64,000 bases of DNA, taken from NCBI GenBank assembly GCA_963662375.2, contig CAXXRP010000010.1:1-64000 (forward strand), given 5' to 3'. This document shows positions 53,640-62,471 of this stretch, piece by piece. Source of the DNA: UBA11612 sp963662375. Its GTDB lineage: Bacteria; Pseudomonadota; Alphaproteobacteria; Rhodospirillales; Rhodospirillaceae. Under the pieces are notes generated by a model. It saw only the letters and a list, made by a program, of their open reading frames with translations, made no database searches and had not been told where the DNA came from. How positions within the stretch are numbered: position 1 is the stretch's first letter; each line of letters opens with the position of its first letter. The translations under genes were made by a program, and so were the position numbers.

Positions 53640-54875
53640 ATGGCGTCTGGTCGCAAGCCGAAAGGAAAGCATCCCGACAAGAGGTTGACGCCGGTTTTCG
53701 TGCGCAAGACCTCCGAAGCTGGCCGGTACTGCGACGGCAATGGCCTTTACCTGAAGATCGAGCCATCCGGTGCACGACGATGGGAGCAAAGGCTCGTGAT
53801 CCAGGGACGGCAGCGGACGCTCGGGCTTGGTGGGGTGCAGCTAGTATCGCTTGCAGAGGCCCGCGAGAAAGCGCTCGCCAACCGCAAGAACGCGCGCGTT
53901 GGCGGCGATCCGATGGACCTTCGGCGGCAAGCCAGCATACCAACCTTGGAGGCTGCTGCAGCGGCCGTCATTGAGCTTCACCGGCCAAGCTGGCGTAACG
54001 CCAAGCACGCCGCACAGTGGGAAGCTACTCTGCGTACTTACGTCTACACTCGTCTGGGCAAACGCCCGGTATCGGATATCGACACAGCAGATGTCCTCAA
54101 CGTGCTCATGCCGATCTGGCACGAGAAACCGGAAACCGCGCGCCGGGTGCGCCAACGCATCTCGACGGTCATGAAATGGGCCGTGGCCCAAGGCTTCAGG
54201 CAGGACAACCCATGCGGTGACGCCATCGGCGCTGTGCTTCCCAAGCAGAATGGCAAAGGCAAGCTCCATCATCGAGCCCTACCGCATAGCGAAGTCGCCG
54301 GCGCCATAAAGGCCGTTCGCACGTCCGGTAGCGGTGCGGCTGTCAAGCTGGCCTTCGAGTTCCTGATCCTGACCGCTGCACGGTCCGGCGAGGTCCGGCT
54401 CATGACGTGGAGCGAAGTCGACACAAACGCGGCAATTTGGACCATTCCTGCTGAGCGGATGAAAGCCGGGCGCGAACACCGTGTCCCACTGTGTGCACGG
54501 GCGCTGGAGATACTGGCAGAAGCACAGCAGCTTGGGGACGGAAGCGGTCTTGTTTTTCCCGGAACTCGGCCCGGCAAGCCGCTGTCCGATATGACGTTGT
54601 CCAAACTGATGCGTGATCTCAGCCTGGACGCCGTGCCGCACGGATTCCGTTCGAGTTTCCGCGATTGGGCGGCTGAATGCACCAATGCGCCTCGCGCTGT
54701 CATGGAGGCGGCACTGGCCCATGCGGTCTCTAACAAAGTGGAGGCGGCTTATGCGCGTTCCGACCTTTTCGAACGGCGCTCCAAGCTGATGGAGCAATGG
54801 GCCGAATACCTAACCGACAGCCGTGAAACAACGGTCATTCCGATGATCCGACAGAGGAGCCAAGCAAATGCGTAA
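53640..54875 (+). CDS. P4-type tyrosine integrase
   Basis: 411 residues. N-terminal DUF4102 arm-binding domain (YCDGNGLYLKIEPSGARRWE), central SAM-like domain, C-terminal catalytic domain with Arg248 (ARSGEVR), His334 and Arg337 (HGFRSSFRDW), LAHAVSN and Tyr371 (EAAYARSDL). It integrates and excises the island at 53.6-61 kb. Usually such integrases lie directly beside a tRNA attachment site; none is intact here. Confidence 0.92.
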   Translation: MASGRKPKGKHPDKRLTPVFVRKTSEAGRYCDGNGLYLKIEPSGARRWEQRLVIQGRQRTLGLGGVQLVSLAEAREKALANRKNARVGGDPMDLRRQASIPTLEAAAAAVIELHRPSWRNAKHAAQWEATLRTYVYTRLGKRPVSDIDTADVLNVLMPIWHEKPETARRVRQRISTVMKWAVAQGFRQDNPCGDAIGAVLPKQNGKGKLHHRALPHSEVAGAIKAVRTSGSGAAVKLAFEFLILTAARSGEVRLMTWSEVDTNAAIWTIPAERMKAGREHRVPLCARALEILAEAQQLGDGSGLVFPGTRPGKPLSDMTLSKLMRDLSLDAVPHGFRSSFRDWAAECTNAPRAVMEAALAHAVSNKVEAAYARSDLFERRSKLMEQWAEYLTDSRETTVIPMIRQRSQANA

Positions 54876-55179
54876 GCGTGAGGAACAAGCAATTGAGAAG
54901 CGCGAATTGAAAGAGAAAGCCTTCCAGAAGATCAAGGATCTTGTGCACCGCCACGTATTTTCAGACCCGGAACTCCTGCGCGATCTTTCAATTGCGTTAC
55001 GTTATGGGAGTCGCAATCAAGAACAACAAGACGCCTTATTCGCAGACATGGTTCAGAACAACGCAGAATTCTGTCTAAAAGGCGATCCTTCGTTCCCTTC
55101 TTCCCCTTCTTCAGCCGAACAGGAATGCCATTCGTTGATAGAAAGGGAAGCCCAGGGGCTCACGTCCGCCCGGCGCTGA
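54868..55179 (+). CDS. hypothetical charged protein overlapping integrase
   Basis: 103 residues; ATG overlaps the last codons of the integrase gene by 8 bp, suggesting coupled translation. The first 50 residues are a Lys/Glu-rich helix (EEQAIEKRELKEKAFQKIKD), the rest (DPELLRDLSIALRYGSRNQE) protein-like. Family not recognised. The C-terminus overlaps the next frame, and the two may be halves of one frameshifted gene. Confidence 0.5.
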   Translation: MRKREEQAIEKRELKEKAFQKIKDLVHRHVFSDPELLRDLSIALRYGSRNQEQQDALFADMVQNNAEFCLKGDPSFPSSPSSAEQECHSLIEREAQGLTSARR

Positions 55180-55694
55180 AGCGTGCCGTTGGCCTATATC
55201 ATGAAGCGGGTAAGCCGATGCCCATTGTCTTGAAGAAGTGGGCCGAAAACCCCGGGAATCCACCGTCTATGAAGCGGGGACCGAGCAAGACTTTACAACA
55301 TTGGACGGACATGCGTAACCGAGTAATCGCCATCCTGATTGGTTCTGCGAACTTTATGCAACATGTTCGGCTAGGGCCGCAGGAGTTGCGGGTCGGACGC
55401 GCCTACTCAATGGAAGAGGAATTTAGGAAAGACCACACAATCTGTCGTGCTGTGCTTGAAGTGCTCGAAGACCTCTGCAAAAAACACCTAGATTGCCATC
55501 CTCCAACCTACAATATGATTTGGAACGCTTGCCAACGATACTCAAGTTTAGTCCGACCGAACGAGGAACCACACTCAACGGGTGGGCTCTTCTCGCCCCA
55601 GGGTTTGGAGACTATCCCGAAGTCACCTGGTATCGACAGGACCGGCTGCGACTCCGAAGAAGTTCCTGAATTCGTCCCGTGTGCCAGACCGTAA
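55125..55694 (+). CDS. hypothetical island protein
   Basis: 189 residues in a different frame from its upstream neighbour. Segments such as WTDMRNRVIAILIGSANFMQ and ICRAVLEVLEDLCKKHLDCH look like helices of a globular protein. No motif was recognised. The last 60 codons run antisense to an IS630 remnant, so the natural end may be earlier. Confidence 0.4.
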   Translation: MPFVDRKGSPGAHVRPALKRAVGLYHEAGKPMPIVLKKWAENPGNPPSMKRGPSKTLQHWTDMRNRVIAILIGSANFMQHVRLGPQELRVGRAYSMEEEFRKDHTICRAVLEVLEDLCKKHLDCHPPTYNMIWNACQRYSSLVRPNEEPHSTGGLFSPQGLETIPKSPGIDRTGCDSEEVPEFVPCARP

Positions 55695-55840
55695 ATTTCG
55701 CTGATTTCTTCGATAAGTTGCCCCAACGTTCGCGCCCCTATGCGGCGGAGAAAAGCCTTGAGCTTTGAGGAGACCATCTCGCTGGGGTTCAAGTTAGATC
55801 GTAGGGTGGCAGCAACGCACGGTCCGCCGCCATAGCGCAT
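55680..55840 (-). pseudogene. IS630-family transposase C-terminal fragment
   Basis: ATLRSNLNPSEMVSSKLKAF...LRRIGARTLGQLIEEISEIYG matches the tail of IS630 transposases (usual LPPYSPDLNPIEQVFAKLK...LLRKAAERT). The Glu of the DDE set aligns with the E of NLNPSE. Only about 40 residues remain; no ends were found. Confidence 0.55.
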
Positions 55841-56170
55841 AGCCTCCCATCACCCGCTGTCAAAGAGGGGACCCTAAGATCCATGGAAAGGCTATTGCTG
55901 ATAATCAGTCCTACAAAAAAAGAGGAATCACTTATTAACCCTTAAGGGAAATCCAAATCGATTCAAACGGTCGCGATAACGCTGTAAAGCAAACGCTCCG
56001 TATGATTGCGGATGTTCATTTGCATCGTTTTGCTCCGCACGACCTTAGCTCCAGGCATTAAACTATTTCGCGCGTGAGAATCTTTACTTCAGATTTTACC
56101 GCACGCGCTCCGTAGTGTTTTTCCGACCTGACGAGGTTTGTCCCGTCTCATAGGAAAAGGAGCAAAACAA
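55841..56170. other. 330-bp spacer upstream of alpA
   Basis: AT-rich; probably the promoter region of the alpA-replication gene set. No gene is seen. Confidence 0.4.
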
Positions 56171-56362
56171 ATGTCTGAAGAACAAATTCTTCGTCTACCT
56201 ACCGTTGTGAAGATGACAGGCATCAGCCGGTCGCGCATCTACGTCTTCATGGGCCGCAAGACCGATCCGTTCCCCCGCTCGCTCAAGCTGGGCTCCAATA
56301 TGGTTGGCTGGCGCCAGTCCGAGATTGAGACCTGGCTAAACGCTCGACAGCGCACGGCATGA
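56171..56362 (+). CDS. AlpA-family excisionase/transcription regulator
   Basis: 63 residues from ATG 56171 with AAAGGAG in front. LRLPTVVKMTGISRSRIYVF is the AlpA MerR-like helix-turn-helix, followed by LKLGSNMVGWRQSEIETWLN. In P4-like satellites AlpA activates the integrase or controls excision. It precedes the replication genes by a few bases. Confidence 0.9.
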   Translation: MSEEQILRLPTVVKMTGISRSRIYVFMGRKTDPFPRSLKLGSNMVGWRQSEIETWLNARQRTA

Positions 56363-56366
56363 TGCC

Positions 56367-56777
56367 ATGGCACGCAAAAGTACGCGCCCGGCCGGTTATG
56401 GTCGAGACAGGCGTTGTGATGTGGGTGGCAAGCAACCCGGAAACGCCACGGTAGAAGCCCACACCGTCACCGAGCGTCAAGGCTTCCCCGACTTCTCCGC
56501 CATCAACAAAGCAGCACTCCGGGTGCTGCCGGCGTTGGTTGCCCGCTGGCTCCCGGATGGACGACAGCAGGGCTGCGAGTGGGTAACCCGAAACCCCCGC
56601 CGAGTGGACCGTCGTCCGGGATCCTTCCGAGTCAACCTGCGGACGGGACGATGGGCTGATTTCGCCTTAACGGACGCAAGGGGAGGAGATCCGGTGTCTC
56701 TGGCCGCATATCTGTTCGGGCAGTCGCAATCCGATGCGGCGCGTGCCCTGGCCGACATGCTCGGTATGCCGTCATGA
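56367..56777 (+). CDS. primase/replication-protein N-terminal domain
   Basis: 136 residues. Its second half, LRVLPALVARWLPDGRQQGC, EWVTRNPRRVDRRPGSFRVN and GRWADFALTDARGGDPVSLA, is the N-terminal DNA-binding module usually found fused to a TOPRIM domain in plasmid and satellite primases. Here the frame closes at TGA 56777, and the TOPRIM part follows in another frame. The original gene may have been one polypeptide. Confidence 0.6.
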   Translation: MARKSTRPAGYGRDRRCDVGGKQPGNATVEAHTVTERQGFPDFSAINKAALRVLPALVARWLPDGRQQGCEWVTRNPRRVDRRPGSFRVNLRTGRWADFALTDARGGDPVSLAAYLFGQSQSDAARALADMLGMPS

Positions 56778-56838
56778 GCGTCCGCGCCGCAGAGCCGGCC
56801 ACGTTCGACCACTCGGCAGCGACAAAAGGACGCTGGCC

Positions 56839-58680
56839 GTGACGGCGTCCGGAAGCGCTTCCAGTTTCATCGAGGAATTGCCGCCGCACCACAATGGGCG
56901 CTACGAGTACCACGATGTCGAGAGTGAACTCCGCTTTGTGGTCCAACGCTATGAAAAAAACGGCGATAAGTTCTTCGGTCAATACATCCCAATCCAGGCC
57001 GAGAATGGCAAGAAAGGCTGGATAAAATCTTTGAAGATCGACGGACTCAGGCCGCTCTATCGCCTGCCTGAACTGCTTGGGCGCGACCCGAGGCACCCGG
57101 TCATGGTCGTCGAGGGTGAGAAATGCGTCGAGGCAATGCTCAAAAAACTCACTGAGGAGTTTCCTATCACTTGGGCCGGTGGAACAAACGCCTGGCAGAA
57201 GACTGACTGGTCGCCACTTCACGGCAGGCCCTTGATTCTGATCGCGGACGGGGATGAAGCCGGCCACAAGGTCATGCAGGCACTTGCCGCTCAACTGCAT
57301 CGGCATTGTCCAGATATACGTCTTGTCCTACCGCCCATCGCTCCCGGCGGCTCGGATATCGCCGACGAGATCGAGGCGAAGCACGATGTCAACGCTTGGC
57401 TCGAGAAGCACGTACAAACATACGAACCCGAAGAGATGGGCGACGGATCGCCCGAACCGTCGCCGCCTCAATCTCCCGAAGGAAGCAACGAAAGCGAACG
57501 GTCAAGCCTTATCGCTGAGGCCAATGATAAGCCTGGTGTGTTGTTTAAGGACAAAAATCTAAAACGACTGGCGGACCTGAAACGTGACAAACCCGATCAA
57601 TGGGCAAATCTGCGCGCCCGCATCAAGCGGGAGTGTAAGGATGTTCTAATCCAAGACCTGGACAAGGCGATAGGTCGGCAAACCGGTGGTAAGGAAAATG
57701 ACCTTCAAGGTCAGGCTCTTGAATGGCAGGACCCAGAACCGTGGCCTGAGCCGGTGAACGGTGCGGCCTTGCTCGATGAAGTCGCTGCGTTAATCCGACT
57801 ATACGTCCATATGCCCGAACCCACGGCCGATGCCGTGGCGCTGTGGGTCGTCCACACGTGGCTACATGACAGGCTTGAGATATCGACTTTTCTTAACATC
57901 ACGTCTGCTACTAAGCGATGCGGAAAAAGTCTCTTGATGGAAGTACTCGCCACGCTGGTCATTCGTCCCAGGCCTGTGAGCGGACACATCACTTCAGCAG
58001 CATTGTTCCGGACTATTGAGCGCTACGTGCCAACCCTTTTGCTTGATGAGGTCGACACCTATTTTGGCGACAATCCCGAGCTGCGCGGCATTTTAAACGG
58101 CTCCCAACGCCGCGACTCTGGCGGTGTGATTCGTTGCGTCGGCGAAGATCACGAACCCCGATGGTTCAATCCTTGGTGCCCAAAAGCTATTTCAGGCATC
58201 GGAGGCTTGCATGACACCGTGCGTGACCGCTCGCTTGTGATCCAGATGGAGCGGCGGCCTCCAAATCTCGGCGACCTGCCACACTGGCGCGACCGCGACC
58301 GAAAGTGCATTGAGGGCATGCGACGGAAGCTTGCTCGATTGGTCAGCGACAACACCGATCGTATCCTGACACGGCGCAGTGAAGTGGTATTTCCGCCCTG
58401 CCTGCATGACCGCGCCCGAGACGCTTGGGAAGCCCTGTTGGCCATCGCCGATTGCGCTGGTGGGACATGGGCTGGCGAGGGCGGGCGCGCCTGGCTCACA
58501 GCGGAATCGATCAGCGCCGGTACAAAAGATGAAACCGGCGCGAGGGAAACGCTCCTTGCGGATATCCATAAGGTGTTCCGCGATGCCGGTAACCGCGAAT
58601 CCCTGACTACGGATTATCATTCTGAAAGAGCTCAACGCGATGGAGGACCGTCCATGGCCGGAATGGAGGAGCGGAAGTAA
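56839..58680 (+). CDS. TOPRIM + DUF3631 replication protein, frameshifted at 3' end
   Basis: About 613 residues from a GTG at 56839. TOPRIM: VMVVEGEKCVEAMLKKL and LILIADGDEAGHKVMQAL. Linker rich in Pro/Ser/Glu. DUF3631 (a P-loop ATPase/helicase-like domain): ITSATKRCGKSLLMEVLATL (Walker A), LLLDEVDTYFGDNPELRGIL (Walker B), IRCVGEDHEPRWFNPWCPKA, GGLHDTVRDRSLVIQMERRP. Near 58613 the frame leaves the family: the true continuation (LKELNAMEDRPWPEWRSG) is in the +1 frame, so the annotated tail HSERAQRDGG is spurious. Confidence 0.85.
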   Translation: MTASGSASSFIEELPPHHNGRYEYHDVESELRFVVQRYEKNGDKFFGQYIPIQAENGKKGWIKSLKIDGLRPLYRLPELLGRDPRHPVMVVEGEKCVEAMLKKLTEEFPITWAGGTNAWQKTDWSPLHGRPLILIADGDEAGHKVMQALAAQLHRHCPDIRLVLPPIAPGGSDIADEIEAKHDVNAWLEKHVQTYEPEEMGDGSPEPSPPQSPEGSNESERSSLIAEANDKPGVLFKDKNLKRLADLKRDKPDQWANLRARIKRECKDVLIQDLDKAIGRQTGGKENDLQGQALEWQDPEPWPEPVNGAALLDEVAALIRLYVHMPEPTADAVALWVVHTWLHDRLEISTFLNITSATKRCGKSLLMEVLATLVIRPRPVSGHITSAALFRTIERYVPTLLLDEVDTYFGDNPELRGILNGSQRRDSGGVIRCVGEDHEPRWFNPWCPKAISGIGGLHDTVRDRSLVIQMERRPPNLGDLPHWRDRDRKCIEGMRRKLARLVSDNTDRILTRRSEVVFPPCLHDRARDAWEALLAIADCAGGTWAGEGGRAWLTAESISAGTKDETGARETLLADIHKVFRDAGNRESLTTDYHSERAQRDGGPSMAGMEERK

Positions 58681-58996
58681 ATTAACCCCGCGCGGACTGG
58701 CCAACTTGCTCAAGCCGTTCGTTATCGCGCCCGGCACAATCCGTGCCGATGGGGCCGCCACGGGTAGCGGAACCGCGAAGGGTTACAAACGCAGTGCCTT
58801 CGTTAACGTGTGGAGGAACTATTCCATAGAAGAGACTCCATCTCCATCCGTCACACCGTCACAACCCTTACCTGACAACGGTTGCAGCGATTCTCTATCC
58901 GTCACAAACCGAAACTCTGTGACGGATAGGAAAACGCGGAAAGCCCCGACTGATAACGGTTGTGACGTTGTGACGGATAAATTGGACTTTATATAG
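58612..58996 (+). pseudogene. frameshifted C-terminus of the DUF3631 gene with ATCCGTCACA boxes
   Basis: Continues the DUF3631 protein in the other frame: MEDRPWPEWRSG, LTPRGLANLLKPFVIAPGTI, GYKRSAFVNVWRNYS, then a low-complexity Ser/Thr/Val/Asp tail. The tail DNA carries ATCCGTCACA at 58846 and 58897, CCGTCACA at 58856, and the reverse form TGTGACGGAT at 58918 and 58969, with TGTGACGTT at 58961. One extra base near 58613 causes the break. Confidence 0.75.
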
Positions 58997-59283
58997 CCAG
59001 AGGTTATCACCATGTTCCGCATCTGTACGGACCCGACAGCAGGTCGCTTTAGCGAAGTAAAGCACCAACCATGGGGGAAGTGACCGAGCGAGCTGGTGCA
59101 GGCGTGCAGAAAGCCAGGAAGTTGTACCGAAATGCTTAATCGTTGAACCGACGACTAAACCTAATCGAATGTGCGCTAAGGCCGGCAGAATCCTAGATCG
59201 ACCAAGACAAAGAGGGTCTGGTGCTGATAATGACCTCTACCGCACCAGAAAATGGAGATTAAATTACACCTGGATCCTCGCGT
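58997..59283. other. 287-bp stretch, no firm gene
   Basis: A 23-codon frame starting ATGTTCCGCATCTG (59010) is visible but too short to support. No terminator is seen. Confidence 0.35.
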
Positions 59284-59886
59284 GTGAGCGGTCGGACAGA
59301 GACTGACACCATCCCTAGAAGGGCCACCATTGGAGAACTATTAGTGAAACGTGCCGAAATAATGGCGTTGTCTAATCGGGGAGGCACGCGCACCCCGTTT
59401 GAACGGGCGACCGCGTGGCTGCTGGTACGGTTGGGGGAGAACCATGGGGACGCCGCCGGTTGGGTATTAGCTCGTAAGATTGAGGCGGCGCGTTCGCGCA
59501 GCGGTGTGAGCCGCGCTGCGTTGAAAAAGGCACGCAGATGGTTGCAACAAACTGGTCACATCGAGAAACGGCGCAACGGGTATCAAGGCCCATGGATGTA
59601 TCGCTTGGCAGCTTCAGCAAGCAGGCCTTGCCCGGTATGCGGTGCGGTGAATGGTGTTCCGGCGATGGTCTCGGTCGAGCCGCCCCAAACACCTGAGTCA
59701 ACCCAGCCCGCGGTAGGGATACGCTACGTCGGCCGGTGCTCCAAGTACGAAGACCGTTTGTACAGAACCGGCCTCATTTGGCACGGCCACGGTGACATAA
59801 AACTGATCACCGATTACGATAAAGCACAGCGCATGGCTCAGAGCCACCCGGATGTCTACGACTTGGTCGAGGTCGAGCCCGACTGA
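59284..59886 (+). CDS. winged-helix-like island protein
   Basis: 200 residues from a GTG start (59284); another GTG at 59344 is possible. GGTRTPFERATAWLLVRLGE, SRSGVSRAALKKARRWLQQT and GHIEKRRNGYQGPWMYRL look like a winged helix of the replication-initiator or regulator type. PCPVCGAVNG could be half of a zinc site. It lies between the two repeats of the DUF3631 3' end. Function unknown. Confidence 0.55.
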   Translation: MSGRTETDTIPRRATIGELLVKRAEIMALSNRGGTRTPFERATAWLLVRLGENHGDAAGWVLARKIEAARSRSGVSRAALKKARRWLQQTGHIEKRRNGYQGPWMYRLAASASRPCPVCGAVNGVPAMVSVEPPQTPESTQPAVGIRYVGRCSKYEDRLYRTGLIWHGHGDIKLITDYDKAQRMAQSHPDVYDLVEVEPD

Positions 59887-60017
59887 TAGGTGACCTGCTC
59901 GGTCTCCTGACTCACCTTGCTTAACATCTTTGAAATTGCAGGCGATAGCTACCGGCTCTAGCAGAGCTAAGGACCGGTGCTCTTCCGAATAGTCGTGCTC
60001 CCCGCTTGCCCGCGTGG

Positions 60018-60057
60018 GCCCACGGGCCCTACCCACGCGTGGGGCCCGCCCGTGGGC
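60018..60057. repeat. nested GC-rich palindrome
   Basis: Outer arms GCCCACGGGC (60018-60027) and GCCCGTGGGC (60048-60057) enclose the perfect 12-bp palindrome CCCACGCGTGGG (60032-60043). It forms a very stable cruciform or hairpin. It lies 60 bp before the second iteron-like block, so an origin or terminator role is possible. Confidence 0.6.
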
Positions 60058-60117
60058 TACCCGGACACGCTACCGACAAACGGGGGTACATTTTTGCGCC
60101 GCTGTTAACACCTCACC

Positions 60118-60469
60118 TTAGCCATCTTGCTCAAGCCGTTCGGCATAGTACCGGGCACAATTTGCTTTGAAGTTATCGCTACGGCTGGTGGAGCTGCGAA
60201 GGATTGCAAACGCGTTGTTTCCGTAAGGTGTGGAAGGACTATTCAATCCAAGATACACCATCTCTATCCGTCAAACGTCACAACGCTTATCAGGCAACGG
60301 TCACAGCGATTCTCTATCCGTCACAAACCCCAACCCTGTGACGGATACGAAATCGCGGAAACCCGCAGCTGCCAACGGTTGTGACGTTGTGACGGATGCG
60401 CCTTCCCCAACACCATTATTCGGCAAAGCTTTCGAGCAATCGGACACAGAAGACGGTAATGACCAATGA
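60118..60469 (+). pseudogene. second, diverged copy of the DUF3631 gene 3' end
   Basis: From AGCCATCTTGCTCAAGCCGT onward it parallels 58695-58990 (LLKPFGIVPGTI for LLKPFVIAPGTI, then DSLSVTN, VTD and NGCDVVTD) with roughly a quarter of bases changed and small indels. No upstream part of the gene is present. The boxes recur: ATCCGTCA at 60266, ATCCGTCACA at 60316, TGTGACGGAT at 60337 and 60388. It is probably the scar of a second related element. Confidence 0.75.
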
Positions 60470-60779
60470 CGGTTACCCGTGCGGGAGTGCTTAGGGGTGC
60501 GACATTCTCCCTTTCAAAGCCCTATGCAGCGCCGGGAGAAGTACGTGTGGGGTCGGTGTTGGAGTGTTACGCTGGAGTGCCGTGACCGGCTCCCAACGAG
60601 CGGGTTGTGTATGACGGCCCTAAAATGCACTGACGCGGCGTCCTCACACGTCCCCGTGGCAGAGCTCGAACGGGCTGTTCGCAGGTCCGCGCTGCCGAGA
60701 TAAACCACTAGGAACTATATACGATAGCGCCCAAAGGCTGCTGAGCGGCTGACATGTTGGGTTTCTCCAACTTTGGTTT

Positions 60780-61300
60780 TTAACGCTTCGGTGATCCGCC
60801 TCTGACCACGGCTTTGGCAAGCAGTTCGGCTCTTTCCATTAACTCGGCTCTGGTTGCCGTTTCCCGCGCCCGGGTCGAAGCACAGGCCTTCATTACAGCT
60901 CTTGGGTGACGCTTTCGTCTTACTCCTGGCGGGCGCCTGCCTTTATTGGGAATAACGTCGACAATAGCGGAGAGAGCAGTGACTCCTTCGCGAGTTCTGG
61001 CCCCTTATCGAGATCATATTCCTTGAGGTATTGAATCCTCATCTTCATACGCCCTGTGTTCTCGTCGTGGATCGTCTTGCATAGGCGCCTAGAATTCCTG
61101 CCCGTAGTTTTATCCTGTTTATTGACCACCCTTGACTTTACCACACCACCACCCGTTGATTGCGGCACGTTCACCCTACCCCACCACCGCTTGACTCCCG
61201 CCGCCAGGCGGCACACGCTCATCCCATCGCCAAACCAACTTGGACCTGCACCGCAAAAGTGGAGAGTTACCTTCTCACCTAAGCCGCCATACTTTCGCAC
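60780..61300 (-). pseudogene. possible frameshifted small island gene
   Basis: Minus strand. 61300-60920 gives an open frame whose end MKMRIQYLKEYDLDKGPELA looks protein-like. An overlapping frame then gives GVTALSAIVDVIPNKGRRPP and KACASTRARETATRAELMER to TAA 60780, also protein-like. A single frameshift near 60990 would join them. No family recognised; the upstream part runs into IS3 sequence and is dubious. Confidence 0.25.
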
Positions 61301-62136
61301 TTCACCGGACTGATGCTGCCCAGATATGAATGGCGACGACGCGGATTATAAAATCCATTGATATAATGGAACAGGGCGTTTTGTGCCTGTTCCCTGGTTT
61401 CATAGTGTTCCCTCCATATTAATTCTGCTTTCAATGATTTGAAGAACGTTTCTACAGTCGCATTGCCATAGCAATTCCCTTTGCCAGACATCGAAGAGAG
61501 AAAGCCGTGGTCTTTGAGAAGTTTCCGGTAATCGTTGGAGCAATACTGCGAGCCACGATCAGAATGATGAATGACCCCTGGTGGCGGTTGTCGCAATGCA
61601 ATGGCCCTTTTCAGAGCCTTGATCGGCAAATCCCGTTTGAGCCTGTCGCTGACGGCCCAGCCAATGACACGGCGTGAATACAAATCGATGATCACCGCAA
61701 GATACAGCCAGCCCTCTGCCGTCCAGAGATAGCTGATATCACCGGCCCATTTCTGGTTTGGTCCCGTGGCCTGAAAATCTCCATCCAGAAGGTTGGGAGC
61801 TATGTTGTGGTTGTGATTACTGTTTGTCGTGCGTTTGAATTTATGAGTTCTGACGATGCGAATATCGTTCTCCCGCATCAACCGCCCGACCCGGCGTTCA
61901 CCAATGACGATGCCTTGATCCCTGAGTTCATCAGTCATTCGCTTGCGACCATAGGCCCGATAATTACGGGCATGTTCGGCACGAATATGGGCCAAATAGA
62001 CCCTGTCGTCGCGTTGGCGCTGACTGGCAGGGCGAGACACCCAAGCGTAGTGGCCGCTTTCACTGACCCTCAGGACTTTGCACATCCTGCAGATTGAAAA
62101 ATTGGCCTTCTCCTTTGCGATGAAATGAAACCTCAT
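61279..62136 (-). CDS. IS3-family transposase OrfB (integrase core)
   Basis: 285 residues. HTH_21-like start (ICRMCKVLRVSESGHYAWVS), then the rve core: WAGDISYLWTAEGWLYLAVI (Asp), VIHHSDRGSQYCSNDYRKLL (Asp), YGNATVETFFKSLKAELIW (Glu), RRRHSYLGSISP at the end. Its ATG overlaps the orfA stop (ATGA). A productive enzyme would come from an OrfAB frameshift product. Confidence 0.93.
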   Translation of the reverse strand: MRFHFIAKEKANFSICRMCKVLRVSESGHYAWVSRPASQRQRDDRVYLAHIRAEHARNYRAYGRKRMTDELRDQGIVIGERRVGRLMRENDIRIVRTHKFKRTTNSNHNHNIAPNLLDGDFQATGPNQKWAGDISYLWTAEGWLYLAVIIDLYSRRVIGWAVSDRLKRDLPIKALKRAIALRQPPPGVIHHSDRGSQYCSNDYRKLLKDHGFLSSMSGKGNCYGNATVETFFKSLKAELIWREHYETREQAQNALFHYINGFYNPRRRHSYLGSISPVKCESMAA

Positions 62137-62408
62137 CGGCTTTGGCTCGCGAAGAAGGCCGTCGCTTTTTTTAGAATGTCCCGCTCCTCACGCAATGTCC
62201 TGTTCTCCTTGCAAAGGCGAGCCAATTCCTTGTCTTTATCATTATGAGGGCCGGACAGCAGCTCAGTGTGCTTATGACTGGTAATCCACTTGCCTAATGT
62301 AGACAGGCCAATGCCAAGATCGGCGGCAACTTGCTTGTGTGATAGCCCGCTCGTCAATGCAATCCGAACGGCTTCAGAACGAAATTCCTCAGTTCTTCCG
62401 ATACCCAT
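62133..62408 (-). CDS. IS3-family transposase OrfA
   Basis: 91 residues: helix-turn-helix (SGLSHKQVAADLGIGLSTLG) and leucine-zipper-like tail (LARLCKENRTLREERDILKK). Near its 3' end the minus strand reads CTAAAAAAAGCG, a seven-A slippery run suited to programmed -1 frameshifting into OrfB. Confidence 0.93.
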   Translation of the reverse strand: MGIGRTEEFRSEAVRIALTSGLSHKQVAADLGIGLSTLGKWITSHKHTELLSGPHNDKDKELARLCKENRTLREERDILKKATAFFASQSR

Positions 62409-62471
62409 ATGGGCCTCCTGTTGAGTTTAAACTTTAACAGAAGGCACTCTCCATTTTACCGGTACCAGTCC

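Larger units (their letters stand above)
61260..62453 (-). mobile_element. complete IS3-family element
   Basis: About 1.19 kb between imperfect inverted ends TGGAGAGTTACCTTCT (61260) and AGAAGGCACTCTCCA (62453). It carries orfA and orfB on the minus strand. No clear 3-bp duplication flanks it. Confidence 0.85.

Noticed and set aside
58846..58978. Repeat array as a CRISPR
   Set aside because: Boxes are only 10 bp, occur in both orientations, have irregular spacing and lie in coding sequence; no cas genes are present.
60479..60703. 74-codon frame after the second box array
   Set aside because: No Shine-Dalgarno sequence, no family resemblance, unusual Cys/Arg content; most likely non-coding.
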